Shown here: positions 1 through 8,617 of the stretch, in pieces
Numbering within the stretch: position 1 is the stretch's first letter
Layout: each line of letters begins with the position of its first letter
Assembly (NCBI GenBank): GCA_910584935.1
Contig: CAJUDU010000007.1
Location: 1-64,000, forward strand
Direction of reading: 5' to 3'
DNA length: 64,000 nucleotides
Origin: an uncultured Butyricicoccus sp.
Lineage (GTDB): Bacteria > Bacillota > Clostridia > Oscillospirales > Butyricicoccaceae
The notes under the pieces: generated by a model
The model's database searches: none
What the model saw: the letters and a program-made list of their open reading frames with translations, nothing else
Told to the model about the DNA's origin: nothing
Program-made: the position numbers and the translations under genes

Positions 1-5
1 TCTGC

Positions 6-34
6 TTGCATTTTGCTGAAAATAACGGTATGAT
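6..34 (+). promoter_or_regulatory. Sigma-A promoter for dCMP deaminase gene
   Basis: TTGCAT (6-11) and TATGAT (29-34) are separated by exactly 17 bp, 36 bp ahead of the start codon at 71. Confidence 0.6.
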
Positions 35-70
35 AAAAGGGTAAGGAATTTGAAAAGGGAGGATCCTCCA

Positions 71-559
71 ATGACCAGACGGGATAAAATAAACTATTAC
101 CTTGATATGGCAGATGTTGCCCGGGAACGCAGCACTTGCCTGCGGCGCACGTATGGGGCAGTGATTGTCAAAAATGATACCATTGTATCAACCGGATATT
201 CCGGCGCGCCGCGTGGGCGTGCAAACTGTATTGATTTAGGCTATTGTATGCGGAAAAAATTAAATATCCCCCGTGGGGAACGGTATGAATTTTGCCGGTC
301 TGTCCATGCCGAACAAAACGCGATTATTGCGGCGGCACGGGAACAAATGCTGGGTGCCACCTTATATTTGGCAGGGCGTGAGGTATCCACTGGCGCACTC
401 ATTGAAAACGCGGATTCTTGTACATTATGTAAACGAATGATTATCAATGCAGGGATAGAAAAAGTGATTATTCGCCGCACAGAGGATACTTATGAAGAAA
501 TCCCAGTCAGCCGCTGGGTGGAAAATGATGAACTGCTGGAAGGAAAAATGGGGTATTGA
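71..559 (+). CDS. dCMP deaminase (ComEB-type cytidine/deoxycytidylate deaminase)
   Basis: Zinc-dependent deaminase converting dCMP to dUMP for thymidylate synthesis, in the cytoplasm. The zinc signature is visible as HAEQNAI followed about 40 residues later by CTLC, the usual H-A-E ... P/x-C-x2-C layout of the family. Length (162 aa) is normal for single-domain bacterial dCMP deaminases. I chose the ATG at 71 rather than the upstream in-frame codon at 50 because GGGAGG (57-62) sits 8 bp before it. A good promoter lies directly upstream. The C-terminal codons run to within a few bases of the next gene, so the two are probably co-transcribed. Substrate (dCMP rather than cytidine or guanine) is inferred from family resemblance. 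Confidence 0.88.
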   Translation: MTRRDKINYYLDMADVARERSTCLRRTYGAVIVKNDTIVSTGYSGAPRGRANCIDLGYCMRKKLNIPRGERYEFCRSVHAEQNAIIAAAREQMLGATLYLAGREVSTGALIENADSCTLCKRMIINAGIEKVIIRRTEDTYEEIPVSRWVENDELLEGKMGY

Positions 560-563
560 TTTC

Positions 564-1361
564 ATGAAGCTGCAAAGCATTGGCGCCGTCATTGGCATCA
601 ACTGTATATTACTTGCACTGATTTTTTGGGTTGCCCATTTAATTCGTAAGCGTCAGCCGCTTACGGCTTCACGCCTGCGGCGTGAAGCCCGTAAACACAT
701 ACAGGTAATAGAGCAGCCGCCTTTCCATGGGGATTTTTGCCGTATATATGTAATATTATCCGCTTTGGAAGGAAACATCCCAAATGAACGCCTGACAGCG
801 GGGCTGCTGGCAGGTTGGGCAGCAGAAGAACAAATCCTGATTTGTGAAATGGAAAAGAAACGGCTAAAAAGCTTTGGCGATGAACAGCAGGCAACCATTT
901 GTTTCCCAGGGGATGAAGATCATCCATTTCAGCCGAATGCGTCAGGTGCAGAAGGGTTATTGTTGGGGCTGCTTTATGGCTGGGCAGATGAAACTGCAAC
1001 GTTGCAGCAAAGTGAACTTTATAACTTTGCGCGGGAATATCATCATGCAGTCACCGGACGGCTGGAGCAGTTTGGCACGCAGGGACGGCACGGCTTGCGG
1101 GCAGGCGGCGCAATCCAGCCAGAAAGCAAAAAGAAACCAATCTATACCATGCGCGGCGTGCGGGAAGCTGGACAGGTGCTTGGTTATCAGCAATGGCTGT
1201 GTACACAAAAAGAACTCCCACCGGGAAAATGGCGGGATGGGATTCTATTTGGCTGCCAGCCCGCGGGGGAAATCCCGCGGCTGGCAATGGCGTTGGCAAA
1301 ATCTATGGTAAGCGGCATGAATGCCGGCAAACACGCCAATGAAAAGGCATCGGGGCGGTGA
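564..1361 (+). CDS. Single-pass membrane protein of unknown function
   Basis: I do not recognise this family with certainty. One hydrophobic helix lies at about residues 6-26, followed by a basic stretch (HLIRKRQ), which predicts an N-out, C-in anchor with a 240-residue soluble cytoplasmic region. The soluble part is mostly helical and ends with a pattern (T-x-G-x6-VLGYQQWL) that resembles the cytoplasmic end of DUF2207-type membrane proteins, but the resemblance is loose. The start at 564 is preferred because it places the membrane helix at the N terminus; an earlier in-frame codon at 492 lies inside the deaminase gene. It follows the deaminase by 4 bp and likely shares its promoter. Its last codons form half of a terminator stem shared with the convergent yjdF-like gene. 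Confidence 0.6.
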   Translation: MKLQSIGAVIGINCILLALIFWVAHLIRKRQPLTASRLRREARKHIQVIEQPPFHGDFCRIYVILSALEGNIPNERLTAGLLAGWAAEEQILICEMEKKRLKSFGDEQQATICFPGDEDHPFQPNASGAEGLLLGLLYGWADETATLQQSELYNFAREYHHAVTGRLEQFGTQGRHGLRAGGAIQPESKKKPIYTMRGVREAGQVLGYQQWLCTQKELPPGKWRDGILFGCQPAGEIPRLAMALAKSMVSGMNAGKHANEKASGR

Positions 1362-1381
1362 TTAACCGCCCCGATGTTTTT
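1348..1381. terminator. Bidirectional terminator overlapping two stop codons
   Basis: CATCGGGGCGGT (1348-1359) pairs perfectly with ACCGCCCCGATG (1365-1376) around a 5-nt loop, followed by a T run. The stem includes the last codons of the genes ending at 1361 (+) and 1362 (-). Confidence 0.8.
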
Positions 1382-1775
1382 GCTTTTTCTTTTGCTGGCG
1401 CAATTGGAATTTCCGTTCTTTTTCAGCTTGCAGGCGTTCTTTTTTTGCCGATTTTCGGGTTTGCGCGGCAAGTTCCCGCCCTGCCTGCAATGCCTGCTGC
1501 GCTTTGGTCATGCGCGGGCGCTGTGTCAGCATATGCCGAATGGCACGCTGCTGCCGTTTGGGATTGCGGGGTTCAAAATTGGGCAAATCAGCTTTGACCG
1601 GCGGGCTGAAACGCAGTTTATGCCATGCGGCGCATATCCACGCATAAATTTCAGCATCAGAAGGTTCTGCACCAAAAACCGTGCGGCTTGCAGTCAGCCA
1701 GCCATTTTCATGCCGCTGATAGATACCAACCCAAAAAGGCGCTTCAAAATAAACCTCCAAATAAACAGAATCCAT
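1362..1775 (-). CDS. yjdF: YjdF-family protein (DUF2992)
   Basis: A 137-aa cytoplasmic protein of the YjdF/DUF2992 family. The N-terminal half carries the hallmarks I associate with the family: FEAPFWVG near residue 10, FGAEPSDAEIY near 34 and LRFSPPV near 54. The C-terminal third is very basic and rich in Lys, Gln and Arg (KKERLQAEKERKF), suggesting nucleic-acid contact. Function is not established; homologs are typically controlled by the yjdF riboswitch that senses azaaromatic compounds, and a structured leader precedes this gene too. The ribosome binding site GGGAGG lies 11 nt before the ATG. The gene converges on the membrane-protein gene, sharing a terminator with it. Confidence 0.8.
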   Translation of the reverse strand: MDSVYLEVYFEAPFWVGIYQRHENGWLTASRTVFGAEPSDAEIYAWICAAWHKLRFSPPVKADLPNFEPRNPKRQQRAIRHMLTQRPRMTKAQQALQAGRELAAQTRKSAKKERLQAEKERKFQLRQQKKKQKHRGG

Positions 1776-1782
1776 ATTGCAA

Positions 1783-1907
1783 TCATCCTCCCATAAAAAA
1801 AGAATACTGGGAACGGACGACCCATGGGAGGGAGGGCTACTGACAGGGCAAAAGCGTATTTCCGCCCTGCATACGGACTACCAACCGCATTGTGTTTTTA
1901 TCCCTTA
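1783..1907 (-). ncRNA. Candidate yjdF-motif riboswitch leader
   Basis: The transcribed leader of the yjdF gene is about 130 nt and clearly structured. On the minus strand CAGGGC (from 1869-1864) pairs with GCCCTG (1849-1844), and a ten-base motif GGTNGTCCGT appears twice (complement of 1873-1882 and of 1813-1822). Position directly before a yjdF gene is where the yjdF riboswitch is known to lie. I could not compare it with the family covariance model, so the assignment rests on context and visible structure. Confidence 0.55.
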
Positions 1908-1913
1908 TGGATT

Positions 1914-1922
1914 AGTATAGCA
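1914..1922 (-). promoter_or_regulatory. Extended -10 promoter for yjdF
   Basis: On the minus strand TGCTATACT is an extended -10 box; the -35 region is poor. It would start transcription near 1907, at the head of the structured leader. Confidence 0.4.
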
Positions 1923-1935
1923 GGGTTTGCAGCAA

Positions 1936-1980
1936 AAAACCAGCCAAATCCCCAAGAATATTGGGAAGACGGCTGGTTTT
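1936..1980. terminator. Terminator of the M60 protease-SLH operon
   Basis: AAAACCAGCC (1936-1945) and GGCTGGTTTT (1971-1980) form a perfect 10-bp stem with T runs on both strands, 11 bp past the SLH gene stop. Confidence 0.8.
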
Positions 1981-1990
1981 ATGATTCGGG

Positions 1991-3178
1991 TTAATCCATC
2001 CCGGCAAGGTTTTGGCAGAACCGCATCAGGATAGAAGCTGCTTGGGCACGGGTTGCGCCATCTGCAGGAAGCAGTGTATTCAAATCTGTACCGGAAATCA
2101 GGTTTTTACCAGAAGCCCAGCGCAGGGCATCCACTGCATAGCTGGATACTGCGGCATGGTCAGAGAATTGATCCAAATTGCCGCTTAACGTTAAATCATA
2201 CCCTTTATATTTTGCATAGCGATATAAAATCGCGGCAAATTGTTCACGGGTAATCGGGTCATTTGGACGGAACTGCCCATTGGAATATCCGCTGACAATG
2301 CCATTGGCGGAAGCCCATGCAACAGCATTTGCATAATAATTGCCGGCAGAAACATCCGGGAATGTGCTGGCTGGCGCAGTGGGAGAACCTTCCAGTCGGT
2401 GCAGGATGGATACAATCATTGCGCGGTCGGTTGCCATATCGGGTGCAAAAGATGTGGCAGAAGTGCCAGACATCATGCCATGGCTGTAAACATATTGCAC
2501 AGCGCTGTAATACCAATTGCCCGAAGGGATATCGGTAAATGGAACTGACTGGGAACCGGTCTGGGTGTCAGATGGCGGTTTTTGGGTCTGGTTATTGTTG
2601 TTATTGCCCTGATTGGGGCGGCGTCCGCCGCCGCTGCCGGAAGAACCAGACGAACCAGGGGTGTTGCCGCCAGGGGTATCGCCGCCTGGCGTATCATCCC
2701 CGCCTGGTGTATCCCCACCGGAAGTGCTGTCTTTGACAGTCACAGCAATTGGTTTTGAGCCAATGACTTCAGATTTGCGGTTTAGCAAAATAAGGTCTGC
2801 TGTGGTTGGCATGGTAAATTCCTTGCCAAAATCCAAAATGCCAAGGGTTAATGTCGCGTCAACATTCAACGGTGCAAGCGAATCAAAATATAAAGTCAAA
2901 TGGGTTGACGCGTTCGAGGTTGTGCTTTCGATGCGATGGGTTGTAAAAACGGCAGGTTCATGCGGGGTTAATATCACGCCGGGAAAGGTTCCGGCAACAT
3001 CAAAGTCCAATTGTACGGAATAGATGTTGTCCAGCCCCTCAATATCCTGAATGGAAAGGATTGCGGTGTTTTCGTCCCGCTCATAAGAAAGCGAGGGGGA
3101 TTCCCCTGCCGCAAAAGCGGCAGGGGCGCCCAGCAATGAGGCTGCTAAAGCAGCTGCAAGGATAGATTTTAATTTCAT
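1991..3178 (-). CDS. SLH-domain surface protein with N-terminal cohesin-like module
   Basis: Secreted protein anchored to the cell wall. It has a signal peptide (residues 1-23, ending AFA-A), a beta-rich module at about 27-148 with alternating strands such as SVQLDFDV and TLTLGILDF that resembles a cohesin fold, a Gly/Pro/Thr/Asn linker (about 150-212, repeats of GGDTP), and three S-layer-homology repeats (about 213-262, 270-325, 335-395), each with the typical F-x-D-V/I ... W/Y pattern. SLH repeats bind pyruvylated secondary cell-wall polymer. Its ATG overlaps the stop of the upstream protease gene (ATGA), so the two are translationally coupled. The pairing with a dockerin-containing protease suggests it is a scaffold that displays the enzyme. 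The cohesin assignment is inference from strand pattern and context; the SLH assignment is firm. Confidence 0.85.
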   Translation of the reverse strand: MKLKSILAAALAASLLGAPAAFAAGESPSLSYERDENTAILSIQDIEGLDNIYSVQLDFDVAGTFPGVILTPHEPAVFTTHRIESTTSNASTHLTLYFDSLAPLNVDATLTLGILDFGKEFTMPTTADLILLNRKSEVIGSKPIAVTVKDSTSGGDTPGGDDTPGGDTPGGNTPGSSGSSGSGGGRRPNQGNNNNNQTQKPPSDTQTGSQSVPFTDIPSGNWYYSAVQYVYSHGMMSGTSATSFAPDMATDRAMIVSILHRLEGSPTAPASTFPDVSAGNYYANAVAWASANGIVSGYSNGQFRPNDPITREQFAAILYRYAKYKGYDLTLSGNLDQFSDHAAVSSYAVDALRWASGKNLISGTDLNTLLPADGATRAQAASILMRFCQNLAGMD

Positions 3179-6100
3179 GGGGTTTCATCCTCCATTGGCG
3201 GGTTATCCGAATTGTCAGGGGTGTTTGAACCGTCTGTGTTATCCGGAGTTTCGAGGGTGGCTGGTGTGTTTGACGTTGTGGGCAAATCGCTTTGCAGCAC
3301 AATGGTTGGCAGGGTATCGCCGCCAGGGGATTCAATCCACAAGGTTTCAGCGGTAATGCGTTGTGCATCCGTGGAATCTGGCATATTCGTTCGGCTCAGC
3401 ACAGCACGAATACTGCTTGGCAGCAGATTTTCACCACTGCAATCCGTCTTTTGGGTTCCATCATCCGTGTTTCCTGGATTTTGAAGCTCTTTTTCTGCCT
3501 GTGTATTCATCACAAAGATAAAAAGTCCATCACTGATATCACTAACTTCTTGATCTTCTGGAATTTCAGCAAACAGCAGTGCATAACCATCTACATCACG
3601 TTCTATTTCTGTTGTTACTTCCTCACCAGCTTCGTTAATGGATGTTTGCATGAATTTACCTTGTATTTTCACGGTGTTATAAACTGGGTCGCCGCGATAG
3701 TTACCAACAATAATCAATGTGCCAGCTTTGATGACATCATCTGCACCATCGCCATAACGATAGTCTGCGGATAACCGTCCAACAGCACCACCTTCAAGGA
3801 ACTCAATGTTATCACCTGCATAGCTGATGATTTGGATGTTATTCCCAGTAAAGCCAGATGGAATACCTGTGATTTTCAATACGGTTGCGTCATATGTCCA
3901 GATACGGGTATCATCTGTGCCTGATGTGCCAGGCTTATTGAAATAAGTCAGGTAATCAGTAGAATTGCTTGCTAGATTGCCTGCGTTAAAGTTGCCTTGA
4001 CATGCTGTAACCTCTTTGGTGCTGACTTTTTCGTTGTCACCTTCGCCTTCAGTCAGGGCAACCGTTGCAGTTACTGTGTAAGCACCTTCGCTTGGCGCAG
4101 TCAGAATCTTCAAGCCGGAAACTGCGGTTTCTTCTGTGAACGTGACGGTTACTGTACCATCGTCCGCTTGTGTAATTGTGTATTTATCTGCATCAACCAC
4201 CATATCATATTTAATCTGAATTTGGCTTGTTGTTGCAGAATTACCGATTTTGTTGCCAAGGGTATCATAAGCAACAACTTCATAGGTATATGTACGGTTG
4301 TTGCCAGCACCGATAACATCTTTATAGGTATAAGGCGCTGTACCATCGTTGATGACAAAATCAATAGACTTATGGTTGCGGATAATTTCATAGCCTTGAA
4401 GGTTTGTTACAGCGGTCGGGGTAATGGTCACATTAACCTCTTTGGGATTACTTGGATCTACACCGGCGGTTGCCGAGATAGAACCAGTACCAGCATCAGT
4501 GCCAGCTAAACGATTCCGGCGGCTTTCATCGTTCAGATACCAGATAGCGCGAGATTCCTTGTCATAACTGCTTAATGTTGCTTTGGTGCTTTCGCTGAGT
4601 GTCATGCCCCAGCGGGTAAAGAACTCGGTCAAATCCTTACCGGTAACACCTGCCGCAGTTAAGGCAACTTTATCATCATAATTGGTTGCACCCGCAAAAT
4701 ATGTGCCGCTCTTCCATGCCTTGAAGAACGTATTAAAGAATTTCGATGGCAAAACAGCGCCATTTTGCGTCGTACTTGCATCTTCATACGCGAGGTGTAG
4801 CTGCCAATACATACCAAGCTGGACAAATACATCATTGGATGCGCCAGGCTGCTGCTGTGCAACTTTTTTGAAGATCTTTTCGTATTTTCCGCTTTTCTCT
4901 AAGCGGGATTCCAAGATGTTGTTTCCGCCGTCATAGGTTTGCACAAGGAGGGCATAAATATTGTTGGTGATTTCAGCTTTGCCGAGTTTATCCATGTTAT
5001 GCCCGATTTCATGCGCAATGCCCCAGCCAAACAGATTATTTGCATTGCCTGCTTTGGTTACAGAAATCGGTTTGCCGCCAACCATGCCGCCGCAGGAACC
5101 AGCGCCTATGCCGATATGGCTGCCAGCCGCATACATAAAGGCATTTGCGAACATTTGCATATAACGGATATTCTGACGGGTACCCATATCATTTTGGGCA
5201 TAGGTTGCATCAATGCCTTGGGTGGTTTTGCAAATGTGCATGATATCTTCCCAAGCAAGGATGGAGTTTTTCAGCGCCGCAATTTTATCCCCTTGGCTGC
5301 CTTGGCTTAACGCACCGGATACACTGCTTGCTGTGATGGACAGTAATACGGATGGCGTGGAAATTTCGGTTACATTGCGGGTGTTTGCCGTGTTTGTACT
5401 ATTGGAAACATAGGTTTCCAATGCGTCAATATAATTTCCGATTGCGGTATTACGTGCGGTATCGTCCATGGTATACCAATCGGTAACATCCAGCATTGGG
5501 ATTGCTGTTGCCCGGCGAATATGCAGTTTGATATTTTCTGGGCTTTCGCCGCTGTATTCAAAATACAGGCTGCCGCCGCGTTCGGTTGCGCCGCTGCCAA
5601 TCTGTGGGACAATCAGTTCATTGGTGCCATTGGAAATCGTACCGACAGAAGCGCGCCATGCAGAAGCTTCCGCATAAAATTGAGTTGCATAAACTGTGAG
5701 TTTTTCGCCGTCTGGAATCCCTTCCGCATAAATGGTTACTTTATCGCCTTTTTTTGCAGTCACGCCAAGCGGTTGTAAGAGACTGCCACCCTGACCATAC
5801 TCGTTATCTTTTGTGGTTTTGCGGGATTCAACACTGTTCAAAATGACGCCGCTGCTGGAACCAGTAAGCAGTTCTTCCGCCAGATTGATTTCGTCTTCCA
5901 TCAAACCTGGATTCAGATAATAAGCATTGTCTTTATTGGCATTCAGTTCGGTGCGCAGCGCGGTAATCTGTTCGGCTGTGACGCCGGCTGCTAATTGTGT
6001 ATGCAATGTATCTGTAAACAGGCTGTTAATTTTGCCTTGTAAATCATTTTCTTTGTCGTATTCAACGAACATAAGCTCAGAAAGGCTGACTAACAAATAG

Positions 6101-8307
6101 TCACGCTGTTCCACAGCAACACTAATTTGTTTAATCCCCTCTGTTGGTGTAAACGGCAATACAGCAAACCCTGTTGTACCTGGGTTATTGCGGACATTTG
6201 GCCAAGTCCAAACATCACTACCGTTGCTGCCGCCATTATTATCTATGCCACCAGCAAGCGGGTTTGGTACCAACAAATGACCTTTTTTCGTTAAATCTTC
6301 GTCTTCAAACCAAACCTGTATGCTATATGCGCGCAAATCATTTTTATAGGTGCCGTCTAAACGGGGAACCCAAATTGCAGCGCTTAAAGATACGGGTTCT
6401 GTAAAGGTGCAAATCACGTGTTCATTACCAGACCAGTTGCGTGTAGTCCAATGGGTCTTGCAATCCCTGTCAATTAAGTGTTCTGGTTTGAATGTACCAT
6501 TATATTCAGTTGAAACATTATTCGGGTCGCCCAACTTAATGGATTCAATTTTCTCATTTGACAATAAAGCATTAATCGGGATACCTTCCGGCATATCGTA
6601 ATTTACGGCTTTTGGCGTGCCGGTTACGATGTTGGAAGGTGCGCTTTCGCCAACCTGATTACCAGCAATAACATATAAATAATAAGCCTTTCCATTTTCC
6701 AAGCCGGTAATGGTTGTGTTTGTAACAGATAATTGTTCACCTGCTTGCTGATATGTGGATACAGCAGCATTCTCTTGGTCGGTATAGAACACTTTATAAT
6801 ATATCGCGTTCTCCGCCTTTTTCCAGGATAGCTTTAATAAACCATCATCCTCTGTGACATTTACCATATCAACGCGGTTTGGCGCTTTGCTTGCTTTGGG
6901 GGTTGCGTCAATTTCTGTGGGGTCACCTGTCCATGCGTCATTAACAGGCGTCACTTTGAATGTATAAGTGATGTCATTTTTTAAGCCGGATATGGTGAAA
7001 CGGGTTTTATCTGTGGAAAGCTGCTTTGTTTCAGATGGTTTATCTTTTTCCCAATAGTCCACCTTATAACCGGTTACATTGGGCAGTTCGCCCCATTTTA
7101 GGGTGATTTCTTCATGACCGGGCAATGCGGTCAGCCCTTTTACCTTGGTATTCTTTGGCTGTGGGTTTTCTGGGACAATATCCTGTAAAAATTGGATAGA
7201 TTCCACGGTAGCAAAGCCGCTTTCTGTCTGGGTGACAGAAATGGTAATTTTCTTAACAGGTACACGTCTGCCAAGGTTAATGACAATGACACTGTTTTGT
7301 GCGTCGCGGGGCATGGCATACATCCCAACCGGCAAACTGTTTTGAATCGTGTATTCAATTGGTTCACCAGCTGTGGTTTCGATGATGACTTTGCCATTTT
7401 TAATCTCATTGGCGCCAACTGGGGTCGCAATTCGGATTTCTTCGGATTCGATTCCATTTACCAATGGGATTTCAATGTCAATGGTGCCTGCACCGGCTTT
7501 AGGCTGGAAGGAAACACTGCCATTGCCATTAAGCATTTGCTGCACATCACCAGCCGATACAACAGAAGCATCAAACGCATTAGCATCTATTTGGAGATTG
7601 GTTGCGCTTGTTAGATATTGTTCTTTATCGCCATAGGCTTCAGTGCTGTGGTTGACATAAGCCAGATCAATAATGTCAATATCACCATCGCCATTGAGGT
7701 CGTATTTTTGGATATCGGCATTGCTTTTCTTGCCAAGTGCTTTGGTTATCGCTTCAACATCAGCTCCATCAATTTGCCCATCTTCGTTGAGGTCGCCAAG
7801 GGTAAAGGTTTCGTCACCGGTGCCGAAAACATAATGCTGGGAATGTGAATCCAGGTTTATAGGATCAATGGTAAAGGGTTTATAGCCTGCACCGATAAAC
7901 TCCAGCTTATAGCCGTTTTCCGCGGGCAGCCCATCAATGACAACATCAATATAGGCAAGTTTGGCAAGCGGGGTAGATGAAAAATCAATTTCACCGCCCT
8001 CCGCATTGCGAAAAGTTACAGTGCTGGTACAATTATCTCCAATGGTTTGGGTTTTTGCCTCTGCAAGGGACATAGAAACCACTGGTATACCATTCTTAGA
8101 TAGTTGAGCGGTTACATTATGTGTTTCCAGCACTTTATGGGATTGGTCATAATCCAGCCGCAAAGTGGCGGAAATGCTGCCTGTGGCAGCGGCGCTGTCT
8201 GCCGCCTTTTGGGTCGGTTCTGCCGCGTGTGCAAAAATGGGCGGCGCAGCGGAATACAGCATGGAGGCTGCTAACAATGCTGAAAGTAATCTTGTATGTG
8301 CCTTCAT
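3175..8307 (-). CDS. M60-family (enhancin-like) secreted metalloprotease with dockerin, FN3 and F5/8 type C domains
   Basis: Large extracellular zinc protease, 1710 aa. Order: signal peptide (1-29), beta module (about 45-165), dockerin type I pair (about 170-222, with calcium loops GDLNEDGQIDGAD and DLNGDGDIDIIDL), a beta region, two fibronectin III domains (about 386-471 and 475-566), a discoidin/F5/8C carbohydrate-binding domain (about 569-755), and the M60 catalytic domain (about 840-1240) with HEIGH at about 1097 and a downstream Glu (GKAE), the gluzincin layout. Ig-like domains and a Thr/Asn/Pro-rich tail follow. M60 enzymes cleave mucin-type glycoproteins, so host mucin or other O-glycoproteins are the likely substrates (inference). 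There is no C-terminal sorting signal; the coupled downstream SLH protein may hold it through its dockerin. The start is supported by GGAAAGGAAG before ATG 8307. A strong promoter and structured leader lie upstream. Confidence 0.87.
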   Translation of the reverse strand: MKAHTRLLSALLAASMLYSAAPPIFAHAAEPTQKAADSAAATGSISATLRLDYDQSHKVLETHNVTAQLSKNGIPVVSMSLAEAKTQTIGDNCTSTVTFRNAEGGEIDFSSTPLAKLAYIDVVIDGLPAENGYKLEFIGAGYKPFTIDPINLDSHSQHYVFGTGDETFTLGDLNEDGQIDGADVEAITKALGKKSNADIQKYDLNGDGDIDIIDLAYVNHSTEAYGDKEQYLTSATNLQIDANAFDASVVSAGDVQQMLNGNGSVSFQPKAGAGTIDIEIPLVNGIESEEIRIATPVGANEIKNGKVIIETTAGEPIEYTIQNSLPVGMYAMPRDAQNSVIVINLGRRVPVKKITISVTQTESGFATVESIQFLQDIVPENPQPKNTKVKGLTALPGHEEITLKWGELPNVTGYKVDYWEKDKPSETKQLSTDKTRFTISGLKNDITYTFKVTPVNDAWTGDPTEIDATPKASKAPNRVDMVNVTEDDGLLKLSWKKAENAIYYKVFYTDQENAAVSTYQQAGEQLSVTNTTITGLENGKAYYLYVIAGNQVGESAPSNIVTGTPKAVNYDMPEGIPINALLSNEKIESIKLGDPNNVSTEYNGTFKPEHLIDRDCKTHWTTRNWSGNEHVICTFTEPVSLSAAIWVPRLDGTYKNDLRAYSIQVWFEDEDLTKKGHLLVPNPLAGGIDNNGGSNGSDVWTWPNVRNNPGTTGFAVLPFTPTEGIKQISVAVEQRDYLLVSLSELMFVEYDKENDLQGKINSLFTDTLHTQLAAGVTAEQITALRTELNANKDNAYYLNPGLMEDEINLAEELLTGSSSGVILNSVESRKTTKDNEYGQGGSLLQPLGVTAKKGDKVTIYAEGIPDGEKLTVYATQFYAEASAWRASVGTISNGTNELIVPQIGSGATERGGSLYFEYSGESPENIKLHIRRATAIPMLDVTDWYTMDDTARNTAIGNYIDALETYVSNSTNTANTRNVTEISTPSVLLSITASSVSGALSQGSQGDKIAALKNSILAWEDIMHICKTTQGIDATYAQNDMGTRQNIRYMQMFANAFMYAAGSHIGIGAGSCGGMVGGKPISVTKAGNANNLFGWGIAHEIGHNMDKLGKAEITNNIYALLVQTYDGGNNILESRLEKSGKYEKIFKKVAQQQPGASNDVFVQLGMYWQLHLAYEDASTTQNGAVLPSKFFNTFFKAWKSGTYFAGATNYDDKVALTAAGVTGKDLTEFFTRWGMTLSESTKATLSSYDKESRAIWYLNDESRRNRLAGTDAGTGSISATAGVDPSNPKEVNVTITPTAVTNLQGYEIIRNHKSIDFVINDGTAPYTYKDVIGAGNNRTYTYEVVAYDTLGNKIGNSATTSQIQIKYDMVVDADKYTITQADDGTVTVTFTEETAVSGLKILTAPSEGAYTVTATVALTEGEGDNEKVSTKEVTACQGNFNAGNLASNSTDYLTYFNKPGTSGTDDTRIWTYDATVLKITGIPSGFTGNNIQIISYAGDNIEFLEGGAVGRLSADYRYGDGADDVIKAGTLIIVGNYRGDPVYNTVKIQGKFMQTSINEAGEEVTTEIERDVDGYALLFAEIPEDQEVSDISDGLFIFVMNTQAEKELQNPGNTDDGTQKTDCSGENLLPSSIRAVLSRTNMPDSTDAQRITAETLWIESPGGDTLPTIVLQSDLPTTSNTPATLETPDNTDGSNTPDNSDNPPMEDETP

Positions 8308-8345
8308 GTTCCAACTTCCTTTCCTTTTTTAAAATAAAAAAACGC

Positions 8346-8409
8346 CCCATGGAAAAGCTCTCCCGATTACAGCCAGACATCGGGGAAAATACCCTCCGGA
8401 ACACATGGG
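8346..8409 (-). promoter_or_regulatory. Structured 5' leader of the M60-SLH operon
   Basis: The predicted transcript begins near 8414 and immediately enters nested stems: CCCATG/CATGGG (8404-8409 with 8346-8351) around CCCGAT/ATCGGG (8379-8384 with 8362-8367, 11-nt loop). On the minus strand the outer stem is followed by GCG and seven T residues, so it could act as a weak terminator. I recognise no known riboswitch class. Confidence 0.45.
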
Positions 8410-8420
8410 ACATTAACACT

Positions 8421-8449
8421 ATTATAACAACCAAACACCGGATATGCAA
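8421..8449 (-). promoter_or_regulatory. Promoter of the M60-SLH operon
   Basis: On the minus strand TTGCAT (8449-8444) and TATAAT (8426-8421) are separated by 17 bp; transcription would begin about 107 nt before the start codon. Confidence 0.7.
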
Positions 8450-8559
8450 GCAGATTTTAAGGCATTTTGGGCACTTTCATTCAGAAAAAACGCCAGCAAG
8501 GCACAAGAAATAAATTTTCAGAAAATTTCTTAAAAAGCAGGGAACCTTTGCGTTAGCCT

Positions 8560-8587
8560 TTGCGTCTATATAAACAAAGGGTATTAT
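8560..8587 (+). promoter_or_regulatory. Probable promoter of the YcdB-SLH gene
   Basis: TTGCGT (8560-8565), 16-bp spacer, TATTAT (8582-8587). The 310-bp gap between the divergent surface genes holds this promoter, the opposite M60 promoter and the M60 leader; I see no gene in it. Confidence 0.45.
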
Positions 8588-8617
8588 ACCGGACATTATA
8601 AATTGGGAGTGATGAAC

